From assembly GCA_945874855.1 (NCBI GenBank), contig CAMCIP010000037.1, forward strand, positions 1-14,036: a DNA stretch of 14,036 nucleotides, in the 5' to 3' direction. The translations under genes were made by a program, and so were the position numbers. Shown one piece after another: positions 1 through 6,655 of this stretch; the first letter of the stretch is position 1; the number at the start of each line of letters is the position of its first letter. The notes under the pieces are model-generated. The model was not told where the DNA came from and did no database searches. It saw nothing but the letters and a program-made list of their open reading frames with translations. The DNA comes from Brevundimonas vancanneytii (lineage in GTDB: Bacteria; Pseudomonadota; Alphaproteobacteria; Caulobacterales; Caulobacteraceae).

Positions 1-415
1 CGCCGGCCGGCTGGGGCTGCAACAACGCAAACACTGCGACGGCCCCGATGACCAGGCCCGACGCCAGGCCCATGCCCGTCAGGAACAGGCCCACTCCCCT
101 GCGGGCGGGCGAGGTGGCGTCCGCGGCCTCGCGGCGCCGGCTCAGGACCAGGCCGACCAGTCCGCACAGATGCAGGGCCGTGGCCGCCAGTGCCGCCGCC
201 ACGCCGATCGAGCCGGTGGCCCCGAGCGCGAACGTCTGGACCGCGGCGATCGCCACGCCCAGCACGAAGACGACCGGGCGGATGCGGGCCGCGGAGGGAT
301 CTGGCAGGGCCTGGACGATCATGCGCACCTTGTGGCCGAGACCCGGGCGCATTCCAAGGGCGGCGAACGCCCCTTTTGCGCCGCCGTTAGGACTAATGTC
401 ATGAAAAGGTTCCAT
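1..415 (-). CDS. Unrecognised multi-pass membrane protein, N-terminal part (runs off the left edge)
   Basis: Reading the minus strand from an ATG at 415-413 gives 138 codons with no stop before the window edge, so the C-terminus is missing. The start is supported by a GAGGTGG ribosome-binding sequence a few bases upstream. The N-terminus (about 45 residues) is soluble and weakly basic. Three hydrophobic stretches follow, at about residues 47-66, 69-91 and 108-132, rich in Ala, Gly, Val and Leu. A basic, polar loop (SRRREAADATSPARR) separates the second and third. This looks like a small inner-membrane protein. I recognise no family and assign no function. The gene is divergent from the citrate-synthase-like gene, with only 41 bp between the two start codons, so shared regulation is possible. 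The frame is good and codon choice is GC-rich like its neighbours. Confidence 0.7.
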   Translation of the reverse strand, partial: MEPFHDISPNGGAKGAFAALGMRPGLGHKVRMIVQALPDPSAARIRPVVFVLGVAIAAVQTFALGATGSIGVAAALAATALHLCGLVGLVLSRRREAADATSPARRGVGLFLTGMGLASGLVIGAVAVFALLQPQPAG

Positions 416-456
416 GACCACCTCGCGACGGGTGGGGTCGTCAGGCCGGAGGCGGC
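416..456. promoter_or_regulatory. Short divergent intergenic region with a small dyad
   Basis: These 41 bp separate two divergent start codons. They contain the 5-bp inverted repeat CCACC (418-422) / GGTGG (431-435) around a TCGCGA palindrome (423-428), and the ribosome-binding sites of both genes. There is no room for two ordinary promoters, so at least one probably lies inside the opposing gene. The dyad is a possible operator for the HTH protein encoded next door. It is short and could be chance in such GC-rich DNA. Confidence 0.25.
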
Positions 457-1605
457 ATGGACGCCGAGGAACGCTGGATCGGGCGGCGCGAGGCGCTGGA
501 GCGGCTGGGGGTCAAGACCCAGACGCTGTATGCCTATGTCAGCCGCGGCCGCATCACGGCGCGACCTGATCCGTCCGACCCCAGACGAAGCCTGTATGCC
601 GCCAACGACATCGAACGGCTGCTGCGCGGCGAGCCGGCACCGGCCGGCGTGGTACGCCATGCCGCCTCGCGCGGTGAGGCCGAGGTGCTGTCGGGACTGA
701 GCACTGTGGTCGACGGACGGCTGTTCTATCGCGGCCTGGACGCCGCCCAGCTGGCGCATCAGGCGACGCTGGAGGATGTGGCGCGGCGGCTCTGGGGCCT
801 GCGGGAAGGCAATCCCTTTGCCGGGCTGAGGCCGCGCGTCGACCTGTTTACCGGCGGATCGATCCGTTCACGGATGTATGCCACCCTGGCGCGGCGCGCA
901 GGCGAGGACCCGCCGGGCGCGGGCCGGGCAATGGATGACCTGGCGGGCGACGCCGCCCTGACGCTGAACGAGGCGATTGACGCGGCCGCAGGGCCGGGGC
1001 CACGCCTGTTCTTCCACCAGCGGCTGGCGCGCGGCTGGAAGATGATCGAACGCGACGCCCATCTGCTGCGGCGCGCCCTGGTGCTGTGCGCCGACGTCCC
1101 GCTGGATCATGCCGTCATGGCGACGCGCACGGCGGCGGCGGGCGGGGCCCCGATGGCGGGCGCGGCCCTGGCCGGCCTGACCACCCTGGCGGCTTCCCCC
1201 CTGGTTCGACGGACCCAGGCCGCGACGGCCTTCGTGATCGAGGCGCGTCGTGATCCGGCCGGTGCCGTTCGGGCACGGGCGGACGATGCCGACCTTTTTG
1301 GCGCCGAAGAGGACTGGCCACAGGGTGATCCGCGGGGCGCGGCCCTGCTGGCCGGGCTGACCCTGCCGCCGGAGCTGGACGCGGTGCGTCGGGAAGTCGA
1401 GGCCGCGACCGGCCGGACGGTCGATCTGGCCTTCGCCCTGGCCTTGACGGCGCGGGCGCTGGACCTGCCCCGCGAGGGCGCGCTGGACCTCATCCTGGCG
1501 GGGCGTCTGGCCGGTCTCCTGGGCCATGCGCTGGACCAGCGGCGTTCGGGCTCGCCTATCCGGGCACGCCTGCGCTATGTGGGCCCCGAACCCGGCGCCA
1601 ACTGA
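457..1605 (+). CDS. Citrate synthase-like protein with N-terminal helix-turn-helix; catalytic histidines apparently lost
   Basis: A 382-residue protein; GGAGG lies just upstream of the ATG. Residues about 7-58 form a MerR/excisionase-like helix-turn-helix (GVKTQTLYAYVSRGRI). From about residue 75 the citrate synthase fold is recognisable: FYRGLDAAQLA (90-100), VDLAFALAL (322-330), RLAGLLGHALDQ (350-361) and PIRARLRYVGPEP (367-379). The active-site stretches of true citrate synthases are degraded. The usual ADHELN reads ADVPLD (212-217), the GPxHGGA segment reads ASPLVRRTQA (246-255), and the GFGHPLYPxGDPR loop reads GAEEDWPQGDPR (282-293). Both catalytic histidines are therefore absent, while the aspartate of VD (323) remains. 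Known: this fold joins oxaloacetate and acetyl-CoA. Inference: this copy is probably a non-catalytic, DNA-binding or metabolite-sensing relative. Automated annotation would likely call it citrate synthase. It is divergent from a membrane protein, and uppP follows 33 bp downstream. Confidence 0.85.
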   Translation: MDAEERWIGRREALERLGVKTQTLYAYVSRGRITARPDPSDPRRSLYAANDIERLLRGEPAPAGVVRHAASRGEAEVLSGLSTVVDGRLFYRGLDAAQLAHQATLEDVARRLWGLREGNPFAGLRPRVDLFTGGSIRSRMYATLARRAGEDPPGAGRAMDDLAGDAALTLNEAIDAAAGPGPRLFFHQRLARGWKMIERDAHLLRRALVLCADVPLDHAVMATRTAAAGGAPMAGAALAGLTTLAASPLVRRTQAATAFVIEARRDPAGAVRARADDADLFGAEEDWPQGDPRGAALLAGLTLPPELDAVRREVEAATGRTVDLAFALALTARALDLPREGALDLILAGRLAGLLGHALDQRRSGSPIRARLRYVGPEPGAN

Positions 1606-1638
1606 GCGTCTGCGACGAATCCCTACTCCGGAGCTCTC

Positions 1639-2439
1639 ATGGCGGACTGGCTGGCAGCGATCCTTCTCGGCCTGGTGGAAGGGTTGACCGAGTTCATTCC
1701 GGTCTCGTCGACCGGCCATCTGCTGCTGCTGCGCGAGGCCCTGGGCCTGACCGGCGAGCGCTGGGGCTCGTTCGTGGTGATGATCCAGCTGGGCGCGATC
1801 CTGGCCGTCATCTCGATCTATTTCGCCAAGCTGTGGAAGGTGCTGATCGGCCTGCCGACGGACCCCAAGGCGCGCCATTTCGCGATCAGCATTCTGGTCG
1901 CCTTCATCCCGTCCCTCCTGGCGGGGGCCTTTGCCTATGACTTCATCAAGGACGTGCTGTTCGAGACGCCCGTCGTGATCTGCGTCATGCTGATCATCGG
2001 CGGCTTCCTGCTGATCGCGGTGGAGCGGTATGCTCCCAATCCGCAGCATTTCGACGCCATGCAGGTCACCTGGAGGACATCGCTGCTGATCGGCCTGTTC
2101 CAGTGCCTGGCCCTGGTTCCGGGCGTGTCCCGGTCCGGCGCGACCATTTCGGGGTCAATCCTGCTCAAGCTGGAAAAGCCGGCGGCGGCCGAGTTCAGCT
2201 TCTTTCTGGCCATCCCGACGATGGTCGGTGCCTTTACCTATGACCTGATCAAGAACCACGACACGCTGGACCTGTCGTTCGGCTGGGTGATCGGGCTGGG
2301 CTTCGTCACGGCCTTCCTGGCGGGGCTGGCGGTCGTGAAATTCCTGGTGAATTTCGTTGGCCAGTACGGCTTCACCCCCTTCGCCTGGTGGCGGATCGTG
2401 GTGGGGACGGTCGGGCTGGTGGCGATCTGGATCTACTGA
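1639..2439 (+). CDS. uppP: Undecaprenyl-diphosphate phosphatase (UppP/BacA family)
   Basis: A 266-residue, strongly hydrophobic integral inner-membrane protein of normal family length. It removes a phosphate from undecaprenyl diphosphate to regenerate the lipid carrier for peptidoglycan and other envelope glycans; extra copies give bacitracin resistance. The first signature is EGLTEFIPVSSTGHL (residues 14-28), with E14, E18 and H27 matching the catalytic acid pair and histidine. The second is PGVSRSGATISGS (161-173), with R165 the conserved arginine. The remaining sequence is a series of hydrophobic helices ending at the C-terminus (VGLVAIWIY). The ATG follows a CGGAGCT ribosome-binding sequence. 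A GAATC methylation-type site lies at 1617-1621, 17 bp upstream. The gene may be cotranscribed with the upstream citrate-synthase-like gene (33-bp gap). It converges on the next gene with only 4 bp between stop codons. Confidence 0.96.
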   Translation: MADWLAAILLGLVEGLTEFIPVSSTGHLLLLREALGLTGERWGSFVVMIQLGAILAVISIYFAKLWKVLIGLPTDPKARHFAISILVAFIPSLLAGAFAYDFIKDVLFETPVVICVMLIIGGFLLIAVERYAPNPQHFDAMQVTWRTSLLIGLFQCLALVPGVSRSGATISGSILLKLEKPAAAEFSFFLAIPTMVGAFTYDLIKNHDTLDLSFGWVIGLGFVTAFLAGLAVVKFLVNFVGQYGFTPFAWWRIVVGTVGLVAIWIY

Positions 2440-2443
2440 CGGA

Positions 2444-3415
2444 TCAGAAGGTCGGACGGTCGGCGAACTGGCCGCCCTGGCGATAGCGCCAGAGATAGCC
2501 GGGGGCGACGGCGTCCAGGCCGGTGGGCTGGATGCCCAGCTCGGCCAGGCCCTCGGCACCGGGGGCGACCACATTGTCCGACTGCAGGCCGAGCACCTGG
2601 TCGAGAGTCAGGACCGGCGCGATGCCGACCCGGGCGCTGTTCTGGGCCACCCAGCCGATCAGGCGGGCCAGGGGGAAGGGAATCGGCAGCAGGGCCCGGC
2701 GCCGGCCGGTCTCGCGCAGCACAAGTTTGAGAAGGTCCTCGAAGGTCTGGACCGCAGGGCCGCCCAGTTCGAAGGTCCGGCCGGCCGGCGCGAGGTCGGT
2801 GACCGCCTTGCCGATCGCCTCGGCCACGTCGCCGACATAGACGGGCTGGAATTTCGTCTGGCCGCCGCCGACCAGCGGCAAGGCCGGGGCCATGGTGGCC
2901 ATGGCGGCGAACCGGTTCAGGAAGTCGTCGCCGGGGCCGAACACGACCGAGGGGCGCAGGATCACCGCCTCGGGACAGACCGCGCGCACAGCGGCCTCTG
3001 CCGCCGCCTTGGTGCGGGCGTAGTCCGACAGGGAGTTGGCATCGGCACCGATGGCCGAGACCTGGACGAAGCGGCTCACGCCGGCGGCGCGGGCCGCCTC
3101 GGCGATGCGGCGCGCGGCGTCCTCATGCATGGCCTTGAAGGTGCGGCGGCCGCTTTCGTACAGGATGCCGATCAGGTTGACGCAGGCGTCGGCGCCCTGG
3201 AGCGCAGCGGCGACGTCGTCGGGGCTGTTCACGTCGCAGCGCACAAGCTGGATCTGACCCACGTCGCCGGCGGGCTTGAGCTCCACCGCCAGATTGGGCC
3301 GCCGCACAGCCACGCGCACGCGCCAGCCGCGCTTCGTCAGCGCCCGCACGGCCTGACTGCCGACGAAGCCCGAGCCCCCGAACACGGTGACCAGACCCGT
3401 ACCCGTCGCCGCCAT
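2444..3415 (-). CDS. Complex I NDUFA9-subunit-like NAD(P)-binding protein (atypical SDR)
   Basis: A 323-residue atypical short-chain dehydrogenase of the group annotated as complex I NDUFA9 subunit family. The nucleotide-binding glycine motif GGSGFVG is at residues 13-19, directly after a beta strand. CDVNSPDDV (60-68) and FVQVSAIGAD (116-125) are further Rossmann-fold landmarks. YARTK (132-136) fits the SDR YxxxK pair, and LRPSVVFGPGDDFLNR follows. In mitochondria the homologue is an accessory complex I subunit that binds NADPH. The bacterial role is not settled, and no nuo gene is nearby. An upstream in-frame ATG at 3496 would add 27 residues of low-complexity basic sequence. I prefer 3415 because GGGAGGTT precedes it and the Rossmann fold begins immediately. 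Its stop is 4 bp from that of uppP, and no separate terminator is visible. A GAATC site lies at 3430-3434, just upstream of the start. Confidence 0.9.
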   Translation of the reverse strand: MAATGTGLVTVFGGSGFVGSQAVRALTKRGWRVRVAVRRPNLAVELKPAGDVGQIQLVRCDVNSPDDVAAALQGADACVNLIGILYESGRRTFKAMHEDAARRIAEAARAAGVSRFVQVSAIGADANSLSDYARTKAAAEAAVRAVCPEAVILRPSVVFGPGDDFLNRFAAMATMAPALPLVGGGQTKFQPVYVGDVAEAIGKAVTDLAPAGRTFELGGPAVQTFEDLLKLVLRETGRRRALLPIPFPLARLIGWVAQNSARVGIAPVLTLDQVLGLQSDNVVAPGAEGLAELGIQPTGLDAVAPGYLWRYRQGGQFADRPTF

Positions 3416-3518
3416 GATCCAACCTCCCGGAATCGGGGGTCGACGAATGGCCGACCGCCCGGCGGCGGGGATAGACGATGGCCGCCGCCCCCGCAACGCG
3501 CGGCCTGCAAAAGCGCTG

Positions 3519-3547
3519 TTGACCGGGGCCGGACCCTGCCTTAAGGG
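3519..3547 (+). promoter_or_regulatory. Candidate promoter for tRNA-Leu
   Basis: TTGACC at 3519-3524 fits the -35 element of housekeeping alphaproteobacterial promoters. A TTAAGG-type sequence lies about 16-17 bp downstream, near 3541-3547, and would place the transcription start some 20 bp before the tRNA 5' end at 3573. The -10 element is only a partial match, so this is inference. Confidence 0.4.
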
Positions 3548-3572
3548 TCCGCGCCTTCCGGATGACCTCCGG

Positions 3573-3659
<87 letters not shown>

Positions 3660-3667
3660 GTTCACGG

Positions 3668-3706
3668 AAACGGCGTCGCGAGCAATCGCGACGCCGTTTT
3701 GCTTTT
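3668..3706 (+). terminator. Intrinsic terminator of tRNA-Leu
   Basis: A perfect 14-bp stem (3668-3681 with 3686-3699, core ACGGCGTCGCGA) closes a GCAA tetraloop and is followed by TTTTGCTTTT. It begins 9 bases after the tRNA CCA end. The strong GC stem, stable loop and T-tracts make this a convincing Rho-independent terminator. Confidence 0.9.
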
Positions 3707-3744
3707 GGGGGTCCGGATTGAAGGATTTGCTGCGCGCAGCGCGA

Positions 3745-3912
3745 AGGTTCATCACCAAGGACACCAAGAGGGCACCAAGAGCACAAAGGGACCCGGGGCG
3801 CGGAAAGGCGGCGGTCTGGGTCCACCTTTGGTCGACACGGCGCTTCGCGCGAGATCAGGTGCCGTTCTCTTGGTGTCCTTGGTGCCCTCTTGGTGTCCTT
3901 CGTGATGAACCT
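3745..3912. repeat. Large intergenic inverted repeat with 35-bp arms (CACCAAG-type repeat)
   Basis: The left arm 3745-3779 and right arm 3878-3912 are reverse complements at 34 of 35 positions; the single mismatch is in the ATCACC/CGTGAT part. They are separated by 98 bp. Each arm is itself made of imperfect short direct repeats of the type CACCAAGRR (for example GGACACCAAGAGGGCACCAA). The arms fill the gap between the tRNA-Leu terminator and rnd. Short open frames in the arms give KDTKRAPR-like peptides, a spurious-ORF signature I recall from many bacterial genomes, so this is likely a dispersed non-coding repeat. No transposase or clear target duplication is visible. Confidence 0.8.
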
Positions 3913-3958
3913 GTGCACGCACTCCCGCGACCGGCAAAGGCCGTGTAGAACCCCCGGC

Positions 3959-4573
3959 ATGACCGTGCATTTTCATCAGGGCGATCTGCCCGACGATCTC
4001 GACCTGGGGCCTGTGGTGGCCGTGGATTCGGAGACGCTGGGCCTGAGGTTCCGGCGCGACCCGCTGTGTGTGGTCCAGCTGTCGGCCGGCGACGGGGACG
4101 CGCATGTGGTGCGGCTGAACCGGCCCGCCTATGACTGTCCGAACCTGAAGCGGGTGCTGGCCGACCGCGAGGTGATGAAGATCTTTCACTTCGGCCGGTT
4201 CGATGTGGCCATGTTCCGGCTGCATCTGGGGGTGGAGACCGCGCCCCTGTTCTGCACCAAGATCGCGTCGAAGCTGGCGCGCACCTACACCGACCGGCAC
4301 GGGCTGAAGGATGTGGTGCGCGAGCTGGCAGGGGTGGACCTGTCCAAGGCGCAGCAGTCCAGCGACTGGGGTGCCGACGCACTGACCCCCGAGCAAATGG
4401 CCTATGCGGCATCGGACGTGCTGCATCTGCATGTCGTGCGAGAGCGGCTGATCGCCATGCTGGAGCGCGAGGGGCGGATGGATCTGGCCCAGGCCTGCTT
4501 CGACTTCCTGAATGTCCGGGCGCGGCTGGACCTTGAGGGCTGGGACGAGATCGACGTCTTCGCCCACAGCTGA
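3959..4573 (+). CDS. rnd: Ribonuclease D-like 3'-5' exonuclease (short form)
   Basis: A 204-residue DEDDy-family 3'-5' exoribonuclease, expected to trim 3' ends of tRNAs and other stable RNAs in the cytoplasm using two metal ions. All catalytic positions are present: D23 and E25 in VAVDSETLGL, D82 in IFHFGRFDVAMF, and Y149 and D153 in YAASDVLHLH. The protein consists of the exonuclease domain only. The C-terminal HRDC domains of E. coli RNase D (about 375 residues) are absent, which is the usual short form in alphaproteobacteria. I chose the ATG at 3959 because homologous sequence starts there. The frame stays open upstream into the inverted repeat, with an ATG at 3905 that would add 18 unlikely residues. 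No strong ribosome-binding site is visible. lptC starts 4 bp after the stop, so this gene probably heads or joins the lpt operon. Confidence 0.93.
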   Translation: MTVHFHQGDLPDDLDLGPVVAVDSETLGLRFRRDPLCVVQLSAGDGDAHVVRLNRPAYDCPNLKRVLADREVMKIFHFGRFDVAMFRLHLGVETAPLFCTKIASKLARTYTDRHGLKDVVRELAGVDLSKAQQSSDWGADALTPEQMAYAASDVLHLHVVRERLIAMLEREGRMDLAQACFDFLNVRARLDLEGWDEIDVFAHS

Positions 4574-4577
4574 TCCC

Positions 4578-5231
4578 GTGACCGACGCCCCTCCCCTGCC
4601 CCCGGAAGACGACGGCAAGCTGGGCCGTGAGGCGGCGCGATGGCGCGCGCGGTCAGGCCGGGTGCGGCTGCTGCGGCGGTTCCTGCCGATCCTGATCGTG
4701 GTTCTGGCCGGCGGGGTGATCACCTGGGTGACCTTCCGCACCGTCATCTCGGGCGTGGAGCGCGAGGCGGGCACGCGTCAGGAACAGGCCCTGGTCAACG
4801 CCATGTTCCACGGCCAGGACGATCAGGGACGCTCCTTTCTGATCGGGGCCAAGGGGGCGACGCGGGACCCGGCGACCGGCCGCTTCCGCCTGGTCGGACC
4901 CGTGCTGCGGCTGAACCTGGGCGGGCGCAAGGTGACGGAGATGACCGCCGACGGCGGCGAGTACGACCAGGCGGCCGGTACGGTGACCCTCGGGCCCAAC
5001 GTCCGCATCGCCGACGGCGACAGCGGCTTCGTCCTGGCCACGCCCGAGGCGGTGATGGACACGGCGACCGGCCTGGTGACGGGCGACAAGGGGATCGAGG
5101 GAACCGGCCCGCTTGGAACCCTGAGCGCTTCGTCCTATGTGATCGAGAACCAGGGCGAGCGGATCCGCTTCCGGGGCTCGGGCGAGAACAAGGTGCGCGG
5201 GGTCATCAATCCCGCCGGATCGGACCAATGA
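4578..5231 (+). CDS. lptC: LPS export ABC transporter periplasmic protein LptC
   Basis: A 217-residue bitopic inner-membrane protein. A cytoplasmic, proline- and charge-rich N-terminus is followed by a basic patch (RVRLLRR, 28-34) and one transmembrane helix (about 35-53). The rest is a periplasmic beta-jellyroll of the LptC/LptA (OstA-like) type, with recurrent beta-rich segments such as FRLVGPVLRLNLGG and TADGGEYDQAAGTVTLGPNV. LptC takes lipopolysaccharide from LptB2FG and passes it to LptA in the transenvelope bridge. The start is taken as GTG at 4578, 4 bp after the rnd stop. An ATG at 4512 inside rnd would add 22 residues read from the rnd tail and is unlikely. The stop overlaps the lptA start (ATGA), indicating translational coupling. 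Sequence conservation in this family is low, so the call rests on topology plus gene order. Confidence 0.9.
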   Translation: MTDAPPLPPEDDGKLGREAARWRARSGRVRLLRRFLPILIVVLAGGVITWVTFRTVISGVEREAGTRQEQALVNAMFHGQDDQGRSFLIGAKGATRDPATGRFRLVGPVLRLNLGGRKVTEMTADGGEYDQAAGTVTLGPNVRIADGDSGFVLATPEAVMDTATGLVTGDKGIEGTGPLGTLSASSYVIENQGERIRFRGSGENKVRGVINPAGSDQ

Positions 5232-5728
5232 GCATGAGCAGGACGCGCAACTTCCTGGGAGCCCTGATCGCCGCGGCGGTCCTGGTCGCGCCCGCGGCCG
5301 GCGGGGCCCAGGTGGCGGGAAACGCCGCCGACGCGCCGATCGCCTGGGGCGGTGACGACCTGGCCATCACGCCGGACGGGTTCGACCTGATCGGCCGCGC
5401 CGAGATCACCCAGGGCGACAACCGTCTGCGCGCCCAGCGGGTCAACCTGACTACCACGGACGGTGGCGGGGTGACCCGTGTCGAGGCGGTTGGCGAGGTG
5501 TTCTTCGTCACGCCCACCCAGACCATGCGCGGCGACCGCGCCGTCTATGACCTTGGCACGGACGAACTGATCGTGACGGGCGAGGTGATCCTGGCGCAAG
5601 GCGACAACGTCGTGCGCGGCGGGCGGCTGGTCTACAATGTGCGCACCGGAACGGGGCAGATGGCCGGGGCGCCGACGCCGGGCGGCAACCGGGTGCAGGG
5701 CGTCTTCTATCCTGAAGGGAACGACTGA
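5228..5728 (+). CDS. lptA: LPS transport periplasmic protein LptA (OstA-like)
   Basis: A 166-residue periplasmic protein. Residues 1-27 are a signal peptide: basic RTR, the hydrophobic core FLGALIAAAVLVA, and a small-residue cleavage region near APAAGGA-Q. The mature part is an OstA/LptA N-terminal-type jellyroll with the characteristic run of beta strands: IGRAEITQGDNRLRAQRV, TMRGDRAVYDLGTDELIVTG and GDNVVRGGRLVYNVRTGTG. LptA oligomers form the periplasmic filament carrying lipopolysaccharide from LptC to the outer-membrane LptDE complex. The ATG at 5228 overlaps the lptC stop as ATGA; a second ATG two codons later (5234) is possible. The C-terminus is short compared with E. coli LptA (185 residues), but the core appears complete. 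Confidence 0.92.
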   Translation: MSMSRTRNFLGALIAAAVLVAPAAGGAQVAGNAADAPIAWGGDDLAITPDGFDLIGRAEITQGDNRLRAQRVNLTTTDGGGVTRVEAVGEVFFVTPTQTMRGDRAVYDLGTDELIVTGEVILAQGDNVVRGGRLVYNVRTGTGQMAGAPTPGGNRVQGVFYPEGND

Positions 5729-5752
5729 GGCCGCGGCCCGGTCGGCGCACGC

Positions 5753-6547
5753 GTGGCCCGCAAGGAACTGTCCGCCCTCAACCTGGAGCCCGAGGCCGCG
5801 CCCGCGGCCCCCGAGGCCGTGCGCGGGGCGCGGGGTTTGAGGGTCGAGCACCTGGCCCGCAGCTTCGGCGCGCGGCAGGTGGTGCGCGACGTCTCCCTGA
5901 GCCTGGACCGGGGCGAGGTGGCGGGCCTGCTGGGGCCCAACGGCGCGGGCAAGACCACCTGTTTCTACATGATCACCGGCCTGATCCCGCCCGACAGCGG
6001 CCGCATCCTGCTGGACGGCCAGGACGTGACGGCCCAGCCGATGTACCAGCGCGCCCGCATGGGGCTGGGCTATCTGGCGCAGGAGGCCAGCATCTTCCGC
6101 GGCATGACGGTCGAGCAGAATGTGCGCGCCGTGGTGGAGCTGCACGAGACCTCGACCGCCTGCGTGCGCGAGGAGACCGACCGCCTGCTGGAGGAACTGG
6201 GCGTGTCGCATCTGGCCCAGGCGTCGGCGGCGGGGCTGTCGGGCGGTGAGCGGCGGCGGGTGGAGATCGCCCGGGCGCTGGCGGGCAAGCCGGCCTTCAT
6301 GCTGCTGGACGAACCCTTCGCCGGCATCGACCCCCTGGCCATCGCCGACATCCGCCAGGTCATCCGCTATCTGGCCGACCAGGGCATCGGCGTGCTGATC
6401 ACCGATCACAATGTCCGCGAGACGCTCGACATCATCGACCGCGGCGCGATCATCTCGTCCGGGGCGGTGCTGTTCGAGGGCACGGCCGCCGAGATCGTGG
6501 CCGACCCCGAGGTGCGCCGGGTCTATCTGGGCGACAGCTATCGGTAG
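5753..6547 (+). CDS. lptB: LPS export ABC transporter ATP-binding protein LptB
   Basis: A 264-residue cytoplasmic ABC ATPase that powers lipopolysaccharide extraction as LptB2FG; lptF and lptG are not in this window. The order of motifs is complete: Walker A GPNGAGKTT (61-69), Q-loop glutamine at 110, signature LSGGERRRVEIARALA (162-177), Walker B FMLLDEPFAGID (182-193) and switch histidine H219 in LITDHNV. The LptB-typical phrase GLIPPDSGRILLDGQDVT is also present. Translation is taken from GTG at 5753, 24 bp after lptA, without a good ribosome-binding site. This gives an Ala/Pro/Glu-rich extension of about 28 residues before the ABC fold. A GTG at 5819 would remove most of it, so the start is uncertain. 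Same operon as lptC and lptA. Confidence 0.95.
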   Translation: MARKELSALNLEPEAAPAAPEAVRGARGLRVEHLARSFGARQVVRDVSLSLDRGEVAGLLGPNGAGKTTCFYMITGLIPPDSGRILLDGQDVTAQPMYQRARMGLGYLAQEASIFRGMTVEQNVRAVVELHETSTACVREETDRLLEELGVSHLAQASAAGLSGGERRRVEIARALAGKPAFMLLDEPFAGIDPLAIADIRQVIRYLADQGIGVLITDHNVRETLDIIDRGAIISSGAVLFEGTAAEIVADPEVRRVYLGDSYR

Positions 6548-6550
6548 TTC

Positions 6551-6573
6551 CCTTATCCCCTTGTGGGAGAAGG
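6551..6573. repeat. Short imperfect palindrome, common CCTTCTCCC-type intergenic repeat
   Basis: CCTTATCCCC (6551-6560) and TGGGAGAAGG (6564-6573) form an 8-of-10 inverted repeat around TTG. It lies 4 bp after the lptB stop. The sequence resembles the CCTTCTCCC-ACAAGGGGAGAAGG palindromes scattered through many proteobacterial genomes. It could fold in RNA and modulate read-through into rpoN. It lacks a T-tract, so I do not call it a terminator. Confidence 0.45.
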
Positions 6574-6655
6574 TGGGCGCTTAGACCCCCGTTAACCGCT
6601 GCGCTGCATCGTGTTTCCAGCAAGTTCCGGGCCATCCGGACGGGGGAGCGACGGC

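Noticed and set aside
319..759. A 146-codon minus-strand frame at the left end
   Set aside because: It overlaps both the membrane protein (another frame) and the HTH gene, has no ribosome-binding site and no homology I recognise.
868..2049. A 393-codon minus-strand open frame
   Set aside because: It is antisense to the citrate-synthase-like gene and uppP, is rich in Arg, Gln, Gly and His, and has no domain.
2357..3544. A 395-codon plus-strand open frame
   Set aside because: It is antisense to the NDUFA9-like gene, which has a clear Rossmann fold and ribosome-binding site.
3745..3912. Possible CRISPR array because of repeated CACCAAG units
   Set aside because: The units are short, adjacent and unequal, without regular spacers or cas genes; the main structure is one inverted repeat.
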